A stretch of DNA of 64,000 nt from Gordonia sp. PP30 (GCF_023100845.1 NZ_CP095864.1:1674001-1738000); one strand, 5' to 3'. Counted from the first letter of the stretch, positions 54,556 through 63,798 are shown. The notes: a model not told the origin generated them from the letters alone. Translations and numbers: made by a program.

Positions 54556-55608
54556 TCACTCGCCGCGCAGGGTCTGCGACGGGGTCTCGCCGTATCGTTG
54601 CTTATATGCCCGGGAGAACTCTCCGAGGTGAGTGAATCCCCAGTCCGCTGCGGTATCGGTCACCGTCACACCTTCGCCGACCGACGCGCCGAGTAGCTCG
54701 TCGCGGACCCGCTCCAGTCGGCGACGCCGGATGTACTCGGTGGGCGTGGTTCCCAGCGCGTCGTGGAAGGCTTGCTGCAGGCTGCGAGGACCGATGTGCA
54801 CCGCAGCAGCGACATCGGCGGTGGTCATTCGTTCGGCTAGATGCTGTTCGATATACGCCATACACGCGCGCACCACGCTTTTACGCCCCGGACGTGGGGT
54901 GACCCGGCCGCTGTAATTGTGCGGCTGCAGCAGAAGGAGAGAGGAGGCTAGAAGGCTCTCGATCTCGTTGTCGCCGACGCCGGACTGCAGCAGCGAGTCC
55001 GGTGTCATCAGCTCCGCGCTCAACAGCTGCATGGCGATGCTCCACCGGACCGTACGCGGTGCGGTGAGATCGAACTCGGGGTCGAAGACGATCGGCTCGG
55101 TCACCTGCCGCCCGAGCATCCGGGACAGCGTCCGGCTCATCCGCTCGCGATCGATTCGCACGATCATCTGCGAACCCGGCGCTGCGAAGTGAATGCGGAC
55201 GCGGCGGCCGGGAGAGGTCACCATGCCGTGCGTGGAGTCGATGGTGAAGTGGTGGTCGTCCACCGTCGTCGCCGACTCGCCGAAGGTATGGACCAGCACG
55301 CTCACGTCCGGGCCGGCGGAGGGTATCTCCACCGTCACCGAACTGGCGAACTCGATGTGTGCGAAGGCGACCCCGCGCAGTTCGGCGAGGTTCGCCACGG
55401 CCGCGAACTCGTCGTCGCGTGTTTGTACTGTGAGCTGATTCGCTCCGAGGAACCGGGCGAGGAACCCCCTCGCGTCGTCGGGATCACCGGAGCGGAAGAC
55501 CTCGCGTCCCGCGAGCGACGGAGGTACTCCGCGGGGGCGCAGCCGGGGCAGCGGCGGGTGCTCCAGGCGCCGGGTATCGATCGCCTCGAGATGGAAAATG
55601 CCAGACAC
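54556..55608 (-). CDS. AraC-family regulator in the hydrogenase island
   Basis: A 350-residue regulator. Residues about 50-200 form an AraC_binding_2-type sensor domain (ANQLTVQTRDDEFAAVANLAEL, FASSVTVEIPS). The C terminus is a double helix-turn-helix (MTTADVAAAVHIGPRSLQQAF, ADWGFTHLGEFSRAYKQRYG). The GTG at 55608, ten bases after an AGGAGG site, is preferred; a GTG at 55617 is too close to it. The open frame continues upstream to 56073, but that part runs antisense to the DUF1641 gene and is spurious. The ribosome site lies in an inverted repeat (55614-55631). It is followed by hypA and hypB, and is the natural candidate to control the divergent hhy operon; signal unknown. Confidence 0.82.
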   Translation of the reverse strand: MSGIFHLEAIDTRRLEHPPLPRLRPRGVPPSLAGREVFRSGDPDDARGFLARFLGANQLTVQTRDDEFAAVANLAELRGVAFAHIEFASSVTVEIPSAGPDVSVLVHTFGESATTVDDHHFTIDSTHGMVTSPGRRVRIHFAAPGSQMIVRIDRERMSRTLSRMLGRQVTEPIVFDPEFDLTAPRTVRWSIAMQLLSAELMTPDSLLQSGVGDNEIESLLASSLLLLQPHNYSGRVTPRPGRKSVVRACMAYIEQHLAERMTTADVAAAVHIGPRSLQQAFHDALGTTPTEYIRRRRLERVRDELLGASVGEGVTVTDTAADWGFTHLGEFSRAYKQRYGETPSQTLRGE

Positions 55609-55613
55609 AGCTG

Positions 55614-55631
55614 ACACACCTCCTGGTGTGT
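55614..55631. promoter_or_regulatory. Inverted repeat covering the AraC gene's ribosome site
   Basis: ACACACC (55614-55620) and GGTGTGT (55625-55631) are perfect arms around TCCT, so the AGGAGG ribosome site of the AraC gene lies in the loop and arm. It could be an operator for autoregulation or an RNA hairpin that hides the site. Confidence 0.5.
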
Positions 55632-55640
55632 GATACGCCT

Positions 55641-55663
55641 GGGGACAAGGGGCTGTCGTCCCC
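55641..55663. promoter_or_regulatory. Hairpin in the hydrogenase divergent promoter region
   Basis: GGGGAC (55641-55646) pairs with GTCCCC (55658-55663). The 159-base region between the AraC gene and DUF1641 (55609-55767) has GATAGT-type -10 candidates on the plus strand but no convincing -35. Confidence 0.35.
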
Positions 55664-55767
55664 ACGGGATACTCGCGTTCACGATAGTCCTTGCGCGCAA
55701 CCGATAGCACCGCATTCAGCTGGCCTCCTACGATCGACTCCCAGAAGCCGAGGTCGAAGGGGTCGTA

Positions 55768-56349
55768 ATGTTGCCGCAAGACGACGATGTGCAAGTGTCG
55801 CAACAGCTTCGACACAGCAATGTCGATGCACTCGTGGAGCGCCTGGACGATCCGAAGACCGTTGCAGCGCTGCTCGATCTCCTTGATGTTCTGCCGACGC
55901 TCTCGGGAACGCTGGTGCTTCTCGATGGCTTCTACAGCAATAGCGAGCACATCCTGGAGAACATCCGTGGATCCCTGATCGAGATGACCGAAATGGTCTC
56001 GGGCACCACTGAGGCCGAGTCGGCGCAGAAACTGATCAAGCTCGGCCAGCAAGCTGTCCCGGTCGCTACTCAAGTCGCCGACTCGGGCGTCCTGGAAAGC
56101 CTCGCCCGCGCGCGCTTGATCGAGCGGGCCGCTGACCCGGAGTTGCTCAATACTCTCGGCGCGGTCGTCGACGGCGTCAGCAAAGCAGCCGGCGACCTGG
56201 CTGCTTCGCCGGACCGCAAGCTCGGAGTGTTCAAACTTCTGAGTGCTCTGAAGGACCCGGATACCTCGCGCGGTATGGATTTTGCTCTTCGCGTATTCAA
56301 AGAACTCGGCGCGGGCCTGGATCCGCGGCGCACGGAACAGGAACGATAG
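55768..56349 (+). CDS. DUF1641 protein of the hydrogenase operon
   Basis: A 193-residue, mostly helical soluble protein of the DUF1641 family (VAALLDLLDVLPTLSGTLVLLD, GVFKLLSALKDPDTSRGMDF). Family members sit beside group 1h hydrogenases and formate dehydrogenases and are of unknown function. First gene of the rightward operon, 11 bases before hhyS; AAGGGG lies upstream of the ATG. No Cys-rich metal site is present, so a structural or assembly role is more likely than electron transfer. Confidence 0.8.
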   Translation: MLPQDDDVQVSQQLRHSNVDALVERLDDPKTVAALLDLLDVLPTLSGTLVLLDGFYSNSEHILENIRGSLIEMTEMVSGTTEAESAQKLIKLGQQAVPVATQVADSGVLESLARARLIERAADPELLNTLGAVVDGVSKAAGDLAASPDRKLGVFKLLSALKDPDTSRGMDFALRVFKELGAGLDPRRTEQER

Positions 56350-56360
56350 GCAGGCGGCAA

Positions 56361-57332
56361 ATGGCGAACGTGCTCTGGTTACAGGGTGGCGCGTGCTCGG
56401 GAAACACGATGTCCTTCCTCAACGCGGATGAACCTAGTGTGGTCGACCTCATCGTCGACTTCGGACTGAACATCCTCTGGCATCCCTCGCTTGGTCTGGA
56501 GCTGGGCGAGAACGCGAAGAAGATCTTCAACGACTGTATCTCCGGTGCGACGGCGCTGGACATCTTCGTCTTCGAAGGCACCGTGATCGAGGGCCCCAAC
56601 GGCACGGGCCGCTTCGACATGTTCGCCGATCGGCCGATGAAGGACTGGGTAACCGATCTGGCCGCGGCCGCCTCGATCGTGGTCGCGATCGGCGATTGTG
56701 CGTGCTTCGGCGGTCTGCCGGCCACGGATCCGAACCCGAGTGATTCGACGGGAGTCCAGTTTCACCGCCGCACCAAGGGAGGATTCCTGGGTGCCGATTG
56801 GAAGGCCGCGAGCGGCCTGCCGGTGATCAACATCCCCGGCTGCCCCGCGCATCCGGACTGGATCACCCAGGTGATCGTGGCTCTGGCGACCGGGCGTGCC
56901 GGCGATATCGCGCTCGACGATCTACATCGCCCGCAGACCTTCTTCACCGGATTCGTGCACAATGGCTGCACTCGCAATACGTTTTTCGAGTTCAAGCAGT
57001 CCACCCTCACGTTCGGTGAAGGCACTCGGACCGGTTGCCTGTTCTATGAGTTCGGGTGCCGCGGTCCGATGACCCACGCGCCCTGCAACCGGATCCTCTG
57101 GAATCGGCAGTCGTCCAAGACCCGTGCCGGTATGCCGTGCCTAGGATGCACCGAACCGGAGTTCCCGTTCAATGATCTGGCGCCGGGATCGGTGTTCAAG
57201 ACACAGATGATCGCAGGTGCGATTCCTAAGGACCTGCCGCCCGGTGAGGACCATATGACATACCTAGCCATGGCCGCAGCAGCCCGCATCGCGGCCCCTC
57301 AATGGTCGAAAGAGGACATGTTCGTCGTCTAA
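56361..57332 (+). CDS. hhyS: Group 1h [NiFe]-hydrogenase small subunit
   Basis: A 323-residue electron-transfer subunit with three Fe-S clusters. Ligand-type residues: Cys12 (GGACSGNTMSF), IGDCACFGG, NIPGCPAHPDW, HNGCTR, FGCRGPM/HAPC and MPCLGC. The usual second Cys of the proximal site (C-x2-C type) is missing after Cys12, as in the oxygen-tolerant actinobacterial-type enzymes where an Asp takes its place. No Tat signal is at the N terminus, so the enzyme faces the cytoplasm. hhyL follows after 36 bases. Confidence 0.93.
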   Translation: MANVLWLQGGACSGNTMSFLNADEPSVVDLIVDFGLNILWHPSLGLELGENAKKIFNDCISGATALDIFVFEGTVIEGPNGTGRFDMFADRPMKDWVTDLAAAASIVVAIGDCACFGGLPATDPNPSDSTGVQFHRRTKGGFLGADWKAASGLPVINIPGCPAHPDWITQVIVALATGRAGDIALDDLHRPQTFFTGFVHNGCTRNTFFEFKQSTLTFGEGTRTGCLFYEFGCRGPMTHAPCNRILWNRQSSKTRAGMPCLGCTEPEFPFNDLAPGSVFKTQMIAGAIPKDLPPGEDHMTYLAMAAAARIAAPQWSKEDMFVV

Positions 57333-57368
57333 CCGGCCCTAGACAATAGCGCGAGGAACACCGATTCA

Positions 57369-59009
57369 ATGAGTACTGATATCTCCCCCGATAGCGATGC
57401 GACCACCTCGATCGACCTGAACGTCAGCCCGATGGGGCGGGTTGAGGGCGACCTGGACGTTCGCGTCACGATCACCGACGGCGTGGTGACCAACGCCTGG
57501 ACGCAGGCCATGATGTTTCGCGGTTTCGAGACGATCCTGCGCGGAAAGGATATCCGGGCAGGGTTGATCATGACCCCGCGAATCTGCGGGATCTGCGGCG
57601 GCAGCCACCTGTATAAGGCGTGCTATGCCCTTGATACGGCATTCGGGACTCACGTGCCGCACAGCGCGACCTATGTGCGCAACATTGCGCAGGCCTGTGA
57701 GACGTTGCAGTCCATTCCCCGATACTTCTACGCCCTTTTCGCGGTAGATCTGACGCACGAGAAGTATCGGTCGTCGCCGCTGTATGACGAGGCGTGCCGT
57801 CGCTTCACCGCATACGTGGGGACGAGCTATCAGCCCGGCGTGGTGCTGAGCCAGAAGCCGGTCGAGGTGTACGCGATCTTTGGCGGTCAGTGGCCGCACT
57901 CGTCGTTCATGATTCCCGGTGGGGTGATGGGCGCCCCGACGCTGACCGATGTGACGCGCTCCTATGCGATCTTGAACCACTGGAAGGACAACTGGCTCGA
58001 GAAGCAGTGGCTGGGATGTTCGATCGACCGATGGCTAGAGAACGAGACCTGGGAGGACGTTCTGGCCTGGGTCGAGGAAAACGACAGCCAGCGCAACTCC
58101 GACTGCGGCTTCTTCATTCGCTACGCGCTCGATGTCGGGTTGGACACCTACGGACAGGGCTGGGGTGACTACATCGCCGCCGGCACATACTTCGAGCCTT
58201 CCCTGTATGAGAACCCGACGATCGACGGTCGAAACGATGCGCTGATCAACCGGTCGGGGGTCTACGTCCAGGGCGAGCACTACGAGTTCGACCAGTCGCG
58301 GGTGTCCGAGGACGTTGCGCATTCGTACTACCGGGGCGGCGACAATGTGCATCCGTTCGACGGGACCCAGGATGCGATCGATCCGGAGGCCGGGGCCAAG
58401 AGCGGCAAGTACTCATTCGCCAAGGCCCCCCGGTACTCCGTCCCCGGACATGGTCGGCTCCCGCTGGAGGCGGGACCGCTGGCCCGCCGGATCATCGCGG
58501 GAAAGCCGAGGACCGGAGAGCATCAGGACTACGACCCGCTATTCACCGACATCATGGCGAAGAAGGGGCCGAGCGTGTTCGTTCGGCAGCTTGCCAGGAT
58601 GCACGAGGGGCCGAAGTACTTCAAGTTGGTGATGGACTGGCTGGGAAAACTGGACCTGCACGGATCCTTCTACACCAAGCCCGAGGATCCGGTGAACGCC
58701 CGTGGCTATGGGGCCACTGAAGCGGCGCGGGGGGCGCTCCAGGATTGGGTCGTTATCGAGGACGGCAAGATCGCCAACTACAACGTGATCACGCCGAGTA
58801 CCTGGAACATCGGGCCGCGGGACTCCGAGGCCGTGCTGGGACCTATCGAGAAGGCGCTCATCGGGTCGCCTGTGTACGATGTGAACGACCCGGTCGAGCT
58901 TGGGCATGTGGCGCGTAGCTTTGATTCGTGCCTCGTGTGCACCGTTCACGCCTACGACGGGAAGACGGGCAAGGAGTTGTCGTCATTCGTTGTCAACAAC
59001 ATGGTGTGA
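57369..59009 (+). CDS. hhyL: Group 1h (high-affinity) [NiFe]-hydrogenase large subunit
   Basis: A 546-residue subunit holding the NiFe(CN)2CO site. N-terminal L1 motif RICGICGGSH gives Cys73 and Cys76; C-terminal L2 motif DSCLVCTVH gives Cys521 and Cys524, with His527. Nineteen residues follow (AYDGKTGKELSSFVVNNMV), the peptide expected to be cut off by the protease encoded next. The whole chain reads as the actinobacterial group 1h enzyme, which scavenges atmospheric H2 during starvation. Codon use contains more A/T third bases than the genes left of 53 kb. Confidence 0.94.
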   Translation: MSTDISPDSDATTSIDLNVSPMGRVEGDLDVRVTITDGVVTNAWTQAMMFRGFETILRGKDIRAGLIMTPRICGICGGSHLYKACYALDTAFGTHVPHSATYVRNIAQACETLQSIPRYFYALFAVDLTHEKYRSSPLYDEACRRFTAYVGTSYQPGVVLSQKPVEVYAIFGGQWPHSSFMIPGGVMGAPTLTDVTRSYAILNHWKDNWLEKQWLGCSIDRWLENETWEDVLAWVEENDSQRNSDCGFFIRYALDVGLDTYGQGWGDYIAAGTYFEPSLYENPTIDGRNDALINRSGVYVQGEHYEFDQSRVSEDVAHSYYRGGDNVHPFDGTQDAIDPEAGAKSGKYSFAKAPRYSVPGHGRLPLEAGPLARRIIAGKPRTGEHQDYDPLFTDIMAKKGPSVFVRQLARMHEGPKYFKLVMDWLGKLDLHGSFYTKPEDPVNARGYGATEAARGALQDWVVIEDGKIANYNVITPSTWNIGPRDSEAVLGPIEKALIGSPVYDVNDPVELGHVARSFDSCLVCTVHAYDGKTGKELSSFVVNNMV

Positions 59010-59010
59010 C

Positions 59011-59535
59011 ATGGCGCAACGAACCCCGATTGAGCTGCTCGACGACGGCATGGAATGGCCGCGGCATCGCTTGCTGGTGATCGGTTGCGGCAACATCCTG
59101 CGCGGCGATGATGCCGCCGGCCCGGTTCTGGTGCGGAGACTTTGGGAGCGGGAGGTGCTCGGATCGCAGGTCCGGTTAGCCGACGGCGGGACGAGCGGGA
59201 TGAACGTCGCGTTCGAGATGCGTCACGCCGATCGGGTGCTGATCGTGGATGCGGCAGCGACCGGCGCAAAGGCCGGGACCGTCTACCGGGTGCCGGCCTC
59301 CGAGATTGCCGAGTTGCCGCCGGTCGGCTCGCTGGGCAGCCACGACTTTCGATGGGACCACGCGGTCGCCGTGGGCAGATGGCTGCTCGGGGCACAGATG
59401 CCTGACGAGATCGATGTGTATCTCATCGAGGGTGAGTCCTATGAGTTCGGGCGTCCGCTGAGCGATGCGGTTGACCGTGCCGTCGATCGCGTGAGCGAAC
59501 TGGTCATCGAGCAAGCGCAGGCGCTGGGGGTGTGA
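59011..59535 (+). CDS. Hydrogenase maturation protease (HycI/HybD family)
   Basis: A 174-residue endopeptidase that removes the C-terminal tail of HhyL after Ni insertion. Seen: VIGCGNILRGDDAAGP near the N terminus (Asp/Glu of the Ni-sensing site), LIVDAAATGAKAG, and SHDFRWDHAVAVG (His). The ATG at 59011 is one base after the hhyL stop; the open frame upstream overlaps hhyL and is ignored. Naming by context would be hhyD/hyaD-like. Confidence 0.9.
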   Translation: MAQRTPIELLDDGMEWPRHRLLVIGCGNILRGDDAAGPVLVRRLWEREVLGSQVRLADGGTSGMNVAFEMRHADRVLIVDAAATGAKAGTVYRVPASEIAELPPVGSLGSHDFRWDHAVAVGRWLLGAQMPDEIDVYLIEGESYEFGRPLSDAVDRAVDRVSELVIEQAQALGV

Positions 59536-59537
59536 GG

Positions 59538-59861
59538 ATGGCTCGTCATGCCGATGAGGTGGTGGAGACCGAGGTGACCGCCGCCGGATACCTACGCTTG
59601 CCGCCGGAGTTCTGTCGAACGCACTTTCCGCACGACCGTTGCACGGGGTTGCGGACAGAGCAGGGCTTTATGCTGTTCCCGGCCTCGGTGTATGCGCCTG
59701 CGGCGCTGATCATGAAACAACGCACTCTGGCGGGCGAACGCTCGATCCTGATCCGCGAGGTCTGGGGTGACGATCATCCCGTCGGCGAATTCCCCGCGAC
59801 ATGGCAGGGTGCTCGTCGCCGACTTCTGATAGCGAACCCGGAGGGACCCGCGCATGCTTGA
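59538..59861 (+). CDS. Small hydrogenase-operon protein of unknown function
   Basis: 107 residues, soluble, with no recognised domain. It has two Cys (EFCRTHF and DRCTGL) and a basic C-terminal half (WQGARRRLLIANPEG). The ATG at 59538 is used; a GTG at 59532 overlaps the protease stop and is possible. It overlaps the next gene by 8 bases, so it is embedded in the operon. A maturation or assembly role is inferred only from position. Confidence 0.7.
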   Translation: MARHADEVVETEVTAAGYLRLPPEFCRTHFPHDRCTGLRTEQGFMLFPASVYAPAALIMKQRTLAGERSILIREVWGDDHPVGEFPATWQGARRRLLIANPEGPAHA

Positions 59862-61032
59862 CATCGTTCGTCCACAGCCGCTCGGGGCGTTCACGCTGCC
59901 AGCCGGACTGCTGCTGATCGCCGGAGAAGACAGCGAACCGGTCCGCTGCTCCCTGCTCGCCGGCCGCCGGCCGCAGGACTGGCCTGAGTCGCTCGAGGGG
60001 CAGCGCCTTGTCCACGCCGGACGGATCGAGGAGGCGATCGGCGTTTTCGCCGCCGATCGCTCGCCTGTCGGCCGTTTCAATCTCTTCGTGCTGGCTCCCG
60101 ATCGCATCACCCGCGAAGAGGTGGCTGCCGCACTGGGCGAACAATGGCGACCGCTGGTCGACTATGTGGCATTCACGGCAGGTCTGACTAGCGTGCCACC
60201 GTCGCCCTCGGCCGAGGTCGACGAGATCGCGGCCCTCCTGGCCACCGCGGAGGCGGCGGCGTGCCTAGACGAGGGAGATTCGCAGGCGGCGATCGGCCAT
60301 TTGGTTCGAGCAGCCGAGGACGCGCGCGGCGTGCACCCGGCTTTCGCCGGTGTCATCCTCAGCGAAGTGGCGGCCCGGGCGCATTCGCTGGCCGCCGCCG
60401 AAGAGGCGGTCGCACTACTGAAGGACACCGACCTGACATCGCAGTACGCCGAGGCGCTCTACCAGCATGCCGGTCTGGTGCACGGTCTCGCCATCGACGG
60501 GCGCCGGCCGATCGGCCAGGCGATCAGCGGATACACCGCGGCTCTGCGCCTGATCAATGAGCGTGAGGACCGTCCACTGTTCGCCCGAGTTCACATGAAC
60601 CTGGGTATCGCGATACTCGCCCAACCGATGCTCAGCGCCGACGATCAGCTCCGCGCCGGTGTCGCGGTGCAATCGCTGCGCACCGCCGTGCGGCTGCTCG
60701 ACCGCGATAACGATGCCGAAGAGTGGGCGAGTGCCCGACTGAATCTCGCCAATGCGCTCGTCTACGCGCCCAGCGGCAGGCAGCGCGACAACATCATGGA
60801 GGCGGTCGACCTGTATGAGCAGGTGCTGCGGACGCGCACGGCCAAGAAGGACCCGTTGGGCCGGGCGCGCGTACTGGCCAACCAGGGAAACGCGCTTGGT
60901 CACCTCGGTCTCCTGCCCGATGCCACCGCCCGGCTGGAAGAAGCGGCCTATCTGTTCGCGGCCCAGGGCGACGAGGACTCGGCGCAGATGGTGCGGGAGA
61001 TGACCGGACAGTTGAGCGAGCTCGTCTCCTGA
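59854..61032 (+). CDS. TPR-like protein of the hydrogenase operon
   Basis: 392 residues. The first 140 form a domain I do not recognise (LLLIAGEDSEPVRCSLLAGRR, WRPLVDYVAFTAGLTSVPP). From about 150 on there are tetratricopeptide-like helical pairs, such as DSQAAIGHLVRAAEDARGVHP, ARVHMNLGIAILAQPM and ARVLANQGNALGHLGLLPDA. Probably a scaffold or chaperone for hydrogenase assembly; the partner is unknown. The start overlaps the small gene before it. Confidence 0.78.
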   Translation: MLDIVRPQPLGAFTLPAGLLLIAGEDSEPVRCSLLAGRRPQDWPESLEGQRLVHAGRIEEAIGVFAADRSPVGRFNLFVLAPDRITREEVAAALGEQWRPLVDYVAFTAGLTSVPPSPSAEVDEIAALLATAEAAACLDEGDSQAAIGHLVRAAEDARGVHPAFAGVILSEVAARAHSLAAAEEAVALLKDTDLTSQYAEALYQHAGLVHGLAIDGRRPIGQAISGYTAALRLINEREDRPLFARVHMNLGIAILAQPMLSADDQLRAGVAVQSLRTAVRLLDRDNDAEEWASARLNLANALVYAPSGRQRDNIMEAVDLYEQVLRTRTAKKDPLGRARVLANQGNALGHLGLLPDATARLEEAAYLFAAQGDEDSAQMVREMTGQLSELVS

Positions 61033-61064
61033 CGAGGCGCTTTTCATCGAGGAGGACGAGAAAA

Positions 61065-61514
61065 ATGACACTGACGGCGGGGACGGAGACCGGCGACCAG
61101 TTGACCGAGTGGGGCGCACGTCTTGACCAGGCGATCGCGAATATCGCAGAGCTACCCGACGAGCAGCGGGCCGTCGCCCAGGACTTCGCGCTGGCATTGG
61201 ACGCGCTTTCGCGCTCGGCGCTGACCACCATGGTCCGACGGTTGCGTGCCGATGAGCGGGGAAAGGAACTGCTGTTCGAGCTCGTGGACGATCCCAGCGT
61301 ACGTTTCCTGCTGGGAATGCACGGGATCATCCGACTGCCGGACCCCGCGCAGTCTGCGAGCGCGACAGCGACGCCACCGACCGCGGACCCCGCGGCGCCG
61401 ACCACCGCCGGGACATTTTTCTCACTCGAGTCGTTGCTACGGCCGCGCCAATCGGCCGGGCATGCCTGCGGCTGCTCCGGTGGGGGTTCGTGTGCCTGTG
61501 GGACAGCAGGGTAG
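61065..61514 (+). CDS. Hydrogenase-operon protein with Cys-rich tail
   Basis: 149 residues. The helical part (about 1-90; LTTMVRRLRADERGKELL and VDDPSVRFLLGMHGIIRLP) resembles the region that precedes the Cys pair in NifU-related proteins of hydrogenase operons, but the NifU-type C-x2-C domain itself is missing. After an Ala/Pro/Thr linker the protein ends in CGCSGGGSCACG, four Cys in 12 residues, which could bind a metal or Fe-S cluster. GAGGAGG precedes the ATG. Not a named family that I can assign with confidence. Confidence 0.75.
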   Translation: MTLTAGTETGDQLTEWGARLDQAIANIAELPDEQRAVAQDFALALDALSRSALTTMVRRLRADERGKELLFELVDDPSVRFLLGMHGIIRLPDPAQSASATATPPTADPAAPTTAGTFFSLESLLRPRQSAGHACGCSGGGSCACGTAG

Positions 61515-61518
61515 CCGA

Positions 61519-63798
61519 ATGCGACTTCGTCGTCGGTCCGCGCTGCGCGGCGTTGTCCAGGGCGTCGGATTCCGTCCGCACGTAGCCCGGATCGCGAGCC
61601 GCTACCGGGTTACCGGATTCTGCGGCAACGACGACGAATCGGTCTTCATCGAGGCACAGGGCGAAGCCCGGGAGGTCGAGTGCTTTCTCGATGCGGTGGT
61701 CTCGGACTTGCCGCCACTTGCGCGCATCGTCTCCCGCGACGAGGAACAAGTTCCGGTGATCGACGACGATGAGGGCTTCCGGATCGTCGCCAGTCGATCC
61801 GCGCCGGGGGCATTGACCCTTGTTCCGCCGGATATCGCCGTCTGCGAGGACTGCCTGCGGGAGATGGCCGACCCGGGCGATCGCCGCTACGGGTATCCGC
61901 TGATCAACTGCACAAACTGCGGCCCCCGGTTCGCCATCATCGTAGATCTGCCGTACGACAGGGCCTCGACCACGCTCGCCCGTTTCGCCATGTGCGCCGA
62001 GTGTGCCGCGGAGTACGACGATCCGACCAATCGGCGATTCCACGCGGAGCCGACGAGCTGTTTCGCGTGTGGGCCCCGGCTCTGGTTGGAGACGGCCGAC
62101 GGTGAGGTCGCGCAGTGGGATGAGGCGATCGAACAGGCGCGCCGCATCCTCGCCGACGGCGGCGTCGTCGCGGTGAAGGGCCTCGGCGGCTTCATGCTCA
62201 TGTGCAACGCCCGCGATGACGTCGCCGTCGAACGGCTGCGAACGCGCAAGCGCAGGCCGGCTAAACCCTTTGCGGTGATGACTGCGGACGTGAGCGCTGC
62301 GGCCCGATTCGCGGATCTCGGCGACGAGCACCAGCGCGAGCTGGCCAGTCCGCAGCGGCCCATCGTATTGGCGCCCCTGCGCGCGGGCAGTGGCCTGGCC
62401 CCGGCGGTGGCCCCCGGGCTGGACCAGATCGGCGTGATGCTGCCCTCGGCACCGGTCCACGCTTTGCTCGTGAAGGATGACGAGGTCGTGGTGGCCACGA
62501 GCGCAAACCGCAGCGGTGAGCCGCTCTGCTATCGCAACGAGTCGGTGCTGGAGGCACTCGGTGGTATCGCCGACGCCTTCCTGCTGAATGATCGTGACAT
62601 TCACGTTCCCGTCGAGGACTCGGTGCTGCTCGCGGATGACGACTGCGTGCTGCCGATCCGCCGCAGCCGCGGATTCGCGCCGTTGCCGATCGCGCTGACA
62701 TCCTCGGCGGGGCCCAGCGTCTTGGCCGTCGGCGGGGAACTGAAAAGCACCTTCACCCTGACCCGCGACCGGATGGCGTTCGTGAGTGCGCATATCGGAG
62801 ATATGGGCTCGCTGGCTGCACAGGGAGCCTTCGAGCGCAGCGTCGACCAACTGGTCGCCGCCCACCGGTGTGCGCCGGCCCTCCTGGTGGCCGATGCGCA
62901 TCCCGGTTATCACGCGACGGCCTGGGCGCAGCGTCGGGGCGCGGAGTCGGGGACCCCGGTGCTGCATGTTCAGCATCACCACGCGCATGCGCTGAGCCTG
63001 CTCGCTGAGCATGGTGCCGTCGGCCGGTCGGTCCTGTGCCTGGTTCTGGACGGCACCGGATATGGCGGTGACGGCACCATCTGGGGCGGTGAACTGCTGC
63101 GCGTTGAGGGCTCGCACGCCGAGCGGGTCTGGCACCTGCCCGAGTTCGCACTGCCCGGCGGTGACAGCGCGGTATCCAAGCCGTGGAAGTCGGCAGTAGC
63201 GTTGCTGGCAGCGTGCGGGTGCGCGGACGAGGCGGGCCCATCGGCGGTCGCGGCCGACCCCGCAGAGCTCGCCGTTGTGCGGGGGCAACTGCGTACCGGC
63301 ATTGCTACGGTCCCTACAACGAGCGCAGGACGACTCTTCGACGCTGTGGCGTCACTGCTCGGTATCCGCCATACGGTCAGCTTCGAGGCGCAGGCGGCCA
63401 TGGAACTGGAGTGCGCCGCGCGCCGCTGTGCGCAGCTCAATCATCGAGTGGATGGCGATCTGGATGTGCCGGCGTTGATCTCCGACTTGCTGGCCCGTCG
63501 GAACGCCGGTGAACCGGTGGCTTGTCTGGCACGCCGGTTCCACATCGGCTTCGTTCACCTCATCGTCCGCGCGGTCGTCGACCATCTTGACGGTGCGCAG
63601 GCGGTGGGGTTGACCGGGGGAGTGTTTCAGAACCGGATTCTGGTCGGCCTGCTCATGTCTGAACTGCGCCGCCGTCTGCCCGAGGTGCCGGTGCTCACCC
63701 ACCGGGTGGTCCCGGCCAACGACGGCGGTCTGAGCCTGGGGCAGGCCGTCGCCGGTCACCTGCTGCTGTCGGGGAAGGGAGAAGCGCGATGTGCCTAG
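61519..63798 (+). CDS. hypF: Carbamoyltransferase HypF
   Basis: A 759-residue enzyme that makes the cyanide ligands of the NiFe site from carbamoyl phosphate. In order: acylphosphatase domain (GVVQGVGFRPHVARIA), two zinc-finger pairs (CEDC/CTNC, CAEC/CFAC), a YrdC-like domain (GGVVAVKGLGGFMLMCNA, AVMTADVSAAARFA), and the Kae1-like domain with HHHAHALSLLAEHG, LDGTGYGGDGTIWGGE and LTGGVFQNRIL. The ATG at 61519 restores the acylphosphatase start; the open frame from 61246 overlaps the previous gene. hypC starts within its last codons. Confidence 0.95.
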   Translation: MRLRRRSALRGVVQGVGFRPHVARIASRYRVTGFCGNDDESVFIEAQGEAREVECFLDAVVSDLPPLARIVSRDEEQVPVIDDDEGFRIVASRSAPGALTLVPPDIAVCEDCLREMADPGDRRYGYPLINCTNCGPRFAIIVDLPYDRASTTLARFAMCAECAAEYDDPTNRRFHAEPTSCFACGPRLWLETADGEVAQWDEAIEQARRILADGGVVAVKGLGGFMLMCNARDDVAVERLRTRKRRPAKPFAVMTADVSAAARFADLGDEHQRELASPQRPIVLAPLRAGSGLAPAVAPGLDQIGVMLPSAPVHALLVKDDEVVVATSANRSGEPLCYRNESVLEALGGIADAFLLNDRDIHVPVEDSVLLADDDCVLPIRRSRGFAPLPIALTSSAGPSVLAVGGELKSTFTLTRDRMAFVSAHIGDMGSLAAQGAFERSVDQLVAAHRCAPALLVADAHPGYHATAWAQRRGAESGTPVLHVQHHHAHALSLLAEHGAVGRSVLCLVLDGTGYGGDGTIWGGELLRVEGSHAERVWHLPEFALPGGDSAVSKPWKSAVALLAACGCADEAGPSAVAADPAELAVVRGQLRTGIATVPTTSAGRLFDAVASLLGIRHTVSFEAQAAMELECAARRCAQLNHRVDGDLDVPALISDLLARRNAGEPVACLARRFHIGFVHLIVRAVVDHLDGAQAVGLTGGVFQNRILVGLLMSELRRRLPEVPVLTHRVVPANDGGLSLGQAVAGHLLLSGKGEARCA

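Noticed and set aside
55609..56073. N-terminal 155-codon extension of the AraC gene
   Set aside because: It is antisense to the DUF1641 gene, has no AraC-family similarity, and a well-placed ribosome site supports the GTG at 55608.
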